A stretch of DNA of 64,000 nt from Vibrio mediterranei (GTDB lineage: Bacteria; Pseudomonadota; Gammaproteobacteria; Enterobacterales; Vibrionaceae): contig NZ_FLLQ01000002.1 in the NCBI RefSeq assembly GCF_900088415.1, positions 186,001-250,000 on the forward strand, read 5' to 3'. The notes under the pieces are model-generated. The model was not told where the DNA came from. It was given only the letters and a program-made list of their open reading frames with translations, and ran no database searches. The position numbers and the translations under genes are program-made. Shown here piece after piece: positions 61,433 through 64,000 of the stretch. Position 1 is the first letter of the stretch. Each line of letters starts with the position of its first letter.

Positions 61433-62881
61433 CTATGGCAAGGTTTGAATTAAATTTGATTTTTGTAAAGATTCAATTAAATCATAGAGTTGCCCACCAC
61501 TCTCTTTCTTCATCGCGACATAGTGTTGGTAGTTAAAATCGGCACCTTTTAGATTACCAACTTGTTTGTCGGCCACACTTAATAGGTAGTAGCCGATGGG
61601 AGTTGGCGTACTCTCTGCAGCATAGAAAAGGTAAGGTATGGCTTGGTCAGCGCGTTGGTTTAACAGCAAGGCAAGCCCTAACGTCAGGTTTGCGATATCA
61701 CAACGAGGGTTAAGTTCGAACGCTTTTTGACCCAATTTAAGTCCCTCAAGGCGCGTCTGCTCATCTCCCGATTGCAAATAGTCAACGGAGGCTGAGTAAG
61801 AGAGTAAAGCACTGACTAAATAGTTACCGCGACCTTGAGACTGAATGTTCTCTAGCATAGGTGAGAGCTTTACAAAGGCATCGTTTCCGCCACCTAAGTA
61901 GAACTGAGAAATACCGTCTGAAATCACTTCCCAATCATCGTAGTTATTAATGGCACTAACACGATGACTGGTCACTTCATACCCGTCTTCTTTAGGTTCT
62001 ACCAACGCCTTAATTTCCAATACTACATCGCCAATTGCGGTGAAAAAATCTTCTTTGTTGAACGTTTTTTCAATACGCTGATTCTTAGATGGTAATTGGT
62101 TGTTCTGAATCATCAAAGTAAGTAAGAACTCACTCTCGCCGCTCTTTTTAAGCCAGCCTTTAAGCTCAATACCCTGTTGCTTTAATGCCGCTTTACTCTC
62201 CTTAGACAACTGGGAAAAGTGATAGCCGGTTAACGCTCGCGACGAGTTGAGGCCATAGAATAGATAATTGTAGACGCTTTCCGACAGTTGATAGTCTTGC
62301 ATCGAATCTGAAGTAATATCATGGATATAAACCGGCACAGCACTTAGCGGATTGGTATTTTCTGCCACGATGTCTGTGTTCTCTTCAACAATATAAGTGA
62401 CAATCCATGACGCCATTGCCAATATCGCTAAACACCCAGCAAGGGTAGCCCAAAGCTTGTTGTTACCGCCTTTGCGCCCACTCTTTTCCGAAAATTGTGG
62501 CTCCTCAATATCATCGACTTCAACCGCGACGACTTGTGGTGCTTTTTCAATGTGAGCAATCACTTCAAGATCAAATAGGTACCCTTTCTTCGGGATAGTT
62601 TTGATCGTACGGTAAGGCCGCGCTTTGTCTTTAAGCTGGCCTCTTAATGAGCTAATCACTTGGCGAACCAAATTGTCCGATACATGATTACGCTGCCAAA
62701 CATTGTCTGCGATTTGTTGAGTAGTCAGGACTTGCCCTTGGTTTTCAACAAAATACTTCAACAAACGAGATTGCAATGGTTCTAAATGCAGTTCTGCACC
62801 ATCGACTTCAAGCTTATTTTTGCTTGGATAAAAAACAATCGGAGATTCGAGCTGCAATACGTAGTATTTAATGGAGTCCAT
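61433..62881 (-). CDS. CadC/ToxR-like membrane-bound transcriptional regulator
   Basis: A 482-residue regulator. The N-terminal winged helix of OmpR/PhoB type covers about 18-105 (LHLEPLQSRLLKYFVENQGQ, DNLVRQVISSLR, RTIKTIPKKGYLF). A single membrane helix lies about 143-165, and the large C-terminal region is periplasmic with TPR-like sequence (LGQKAFELNPRCDIANLTLG) near 385-430. This is the CadC layout: direct sensing in the periplasm without phosphorylation. No decarboxylase or antiporter genes lie nearby. The sensed signal is unknown. Confidence 0.88.
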   Translation of the reverse strand: MDSIKYYVLQLESPIVFYPSKNKLEVDGAELHLEPLQSRLLKYFVENQGQVLTTQQIADNVWQRNHVSDNLVRQVISSLRGQLKDKARPYRTIKTIPKKGYLFDLEVIAHIEKAPQVVAVEVDDIEEPQFSEKSGRKGGNNKLWATLAGCLAILAMASWIVTYIVEENTDIVAENTNPLSAVPVYIHDITSDSMQDYQLSESVYNYLFYGLNSSRALTGYHFSQLSKESKAALKQQGIELKGWLKKSGESEFLLTLMIQNNQLPSKNQRIEKTFNKEDFFTAIGDVVLEIKALVEPKEDGYEVTSHRVSAINNYDDWEVISDGISQFYLGGGNDAFVKLSPMLENIQSQGRGNYLVSALLSYSASVDYLQSGDEQTRLEGLKLGQKAFELNPRCDIANLTLGLALLLNQRADQAIPYLFYAAESTPTPIGYYLLSVADKQVGNLKGADFNYQHYVAMKKESGGQLYDLIESLQKSNLIQTLP

Positions 62882-63085
62882 AGTGGCTACAAGGGTAAGA
62901 AATAACCCTAAAAGGGTATTAATTTCGTTTCACAGAAGCAACTGAGATTTTGTATTGTTAAGTATGGACAATAACGCTGGCGAAATGGACCGATTAAGGA
63001 AAAGGCTGTTGTGGGGCGCTTTGTAAGTCAAGCCGCCATTTGAGAGCCTACAGGCCCTGAAACGGCGACGAGGAATCTCAAACGA

Positions 63086-63337
63086 TTACTTTTGAAGTTG
63101 CTCTTTTGCTGCTTCAACTTTTGCGAAATCAAGTCCTAACTCTTCAACTGCTTCTTTGATCAACGCAGGGTTTTGCATAACTTGACCCATTAGCGCTTGA
63201 AGCTGCTCTTGTGGCAAACCAAGCTGGCTGATTGTTGCCATTGCTGCAAGAGGGTTCTGTGTCAGCACTTCAAAAATTTCACTGATTTGCTCATCACTGA
63301 TGTTGTTCTCTTTTAGCATTGCAATTATTGGATTCAT
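63086..63337 (-). CDS. DUF2999-like small protein
   Basis: An 83-residue helical protein (MNPIIAMLKENNISDEQISE, LPQEQLQALMGQVMQNPALI). It matches the DUF2999 family of Vibrionaceae as I remember it. It has no membrane segment. AAAGG precedes the ATG. The function is unknown. Confidence 0.82.
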   Translation of the reverse strand: MNPIIAMLKENNISDEQISEIFEVLTQNPLAAMATISQLGLPQEQLQALMGQVMQNPALIKEAVEELGLDFAKVEAAKEQLQK

Positions 63338-63416
63338 TTCACTACCTTTCTCAATATTAAATGAAATTGCCCGCAGTTTATCATTTGAGACCTTAACTGG
63401 GTACTACCCGATTCCA

Positions 63417-64000
63417 TCACTCCTGCCAGTTGGAGAAATGCGCAACCAAGTAGTCTATCGCTAAACGAGCCCGCATTGGCAAAAACCGTCGATTCTGGTA
63501 AACAATCCAGCTACTGGAGCCTTTGCCCCAATAGGGAGTTAAGACGGGAACCAATCGCCCGTTATGGAAAGCGTCACTAAAACTGCTTTTTGGCATATAG
63601 ACAATGCCTAACCCCTGTTCACAAGCTTTAACCACAGCACTGGAGTTATTGCTGCGCCAACGTCCCTCTACTCGAATACTCCCCATCGGTTTGCCATTAT
63701 CTTCAAATACCCAATGGTCATTATTCGCGATGATACAGCTATGGTGTCGAAGTTGATCAGGATGAGTTGGTACTCCGTATCGTTCTAGATATTCAGGACT
63801 GGCCGCGGCTGCCATTGGCCTGTCCACCAGCTTCCGTGCAACTAATCCCGAATCACTTAATCGGCCGTACCGAATCGCAAAATCGATACCATCTTCGATG
63901 AAATTGACCATTCGAGTATCAAAATCCATCTCAACCGTCAGTTCCGGGTACCCTTTCGCAAATTCCATCAATGCAGGAGCAACGTAGTTTTCGGCAAACG
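63417..64000 (-). CDS. LysR-family regulator, substrate-binding part (partial)
   Basis: The frame runs off the window at 64000, so only the C-terminal about 194 residues are seen. The visible part is a LysR effector domain: YVAPALMEFAKGYPELTVEM, DGIDFAIRYGRLSDSGLVAR, and GLGIVYMPKSSF. The sequence resembles the subgroup acting on aromatic or drug-related genes. The DNA-binding domain lies outside the window. Confidence 0.88.
   Translation of the reverse strand, partial: FAENYVAPALMEFAKGYPELTVEMDFDTRMVNFIEDGIDFAIRYGRLSDSGLVARKLVDRPMAAAASPEYLERYGVPTHPDQLRHHSCIIANNDHWVFEDNGKPMGSIRVEGRWRSNNSSAVVKACEQGLGIVYMPKSSFSDAFHNGRLVPVLTPYWGKGSSSWIVYQNRRFLPMRARLAIDYLVAHFSNWQE

Noticed and set aside
62964..63026. 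20-codon frame (MDNNAGEMDRLRKRLLWGAL) upstream of the CadC-like gene
   Set aside because: No Shine-Dalgarno and too short to judge. Its basic C-terminus may be chance.
1..64000. CRISPR arrays, tRNA/rRNA genes, insertion sequences, prophage or integron signals
   Set aside because: None seen: no regular direct-repeat arrays, no transposase or integrase frames, and no cloverleaf sequence recognised by eye.

Overview
The window is a gene-dense bacterial chromosome segment. It reads as the large chromosome of a marine Vibrio, probably of the Harveyi/Parahaemolyticus type. The reasons are the gene content (ribA, irpA cluster, ldtD-mepK-gloC, cosR with a BCCT transporter, sdaC-sdaA, pabB, class I fumarase, ycjX-ycjF), Vibrio-restricted small families (a DUF2999-like and a DUF2982-like protein), and an H-NOX/HqsK nitric-oxide sensor pair. 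As I remember it, most of the housekeeping genes follow the order of one V. cholerae chromosome I segment (ribA to ycjF). I saw no tRNA, rRNA, CRISPR array, insertion sequence or prophage.

Layout. 1-5983: end of an upstream gene, ycjF-ycjX, a small membrane protein, class I fumarase and pabB. 5984-14358: a block of signalling genes between pabB and nudL. It holds a hybrid histidine kinase (HqsK-like) next to H-NOX, a 478-residue unrecognised protein with apparent internal repeats, a PAS/EAL c-di-GMP phosphodiesterase, two tandem paralogous small unknown proteins, an RpoS-like alternative sigma factor and a stand-alone HPt protein. 14377-18343: nudL, serine uptake and deamination (sdaC-sdaA), queD. 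18403-21158: a three-gene overlapping glycosyltransferase operon. 21493-23112: a chemoreceptor with a periplasmic CxxCH haem-c motif. 23237-27112: asnS, two small unknown genes, aspC. 27247-29862: a cNMP/CBS/nucleotidyltransferase protein with an exonuclease. 29908-32827: a Cache chemoreceptor and a CatB-like acetyltransferase.

32905-40576: osmolyte transport (BCCT plus CosR), then a two-component system followed by a TRAP transporter of the 2-oxoacid/lactate type. 40965-45327: a basic winged-helix protein, a DUF2982-like protein and the gloC-mepK-ldtD cell-wall cluster. 45419-50251: an iron-regulated cluster (imelysin IrpA, DUF1111 dihaem protein, imelysin-like lipoprotein, DUF1513 Tat protein) with a good Fur-box candidate. 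50434-53628: ribA, a 57-residue GTG-start gene found by reading the minus strand, a WbuC cupin and dbpA. 53686-58881: an anaerobic DMSO-reductase operon (dmsABC, TorD-type chaperone, NapF-like ferredoxin) with a perfect FNR box. 59142-64000: LysR regulator, GST, membrane protein, CadC/ToxR-like regulator, DUF2999 protein and a LysR gene cut by the window edge.

The most interesting stretch is 5984-14358. An NO sensor, its kinase, a c-di-GMP phosphodiesterase, an extra sigma factor, a phosphotransfer protein and three unrecognised proteins lie together inside otherwise conserved housekeeping order. This suggests an NO-responsive regulatory module with undescribed parts. All functions are assigned by reading motifs and family resemblance; no searches were run.
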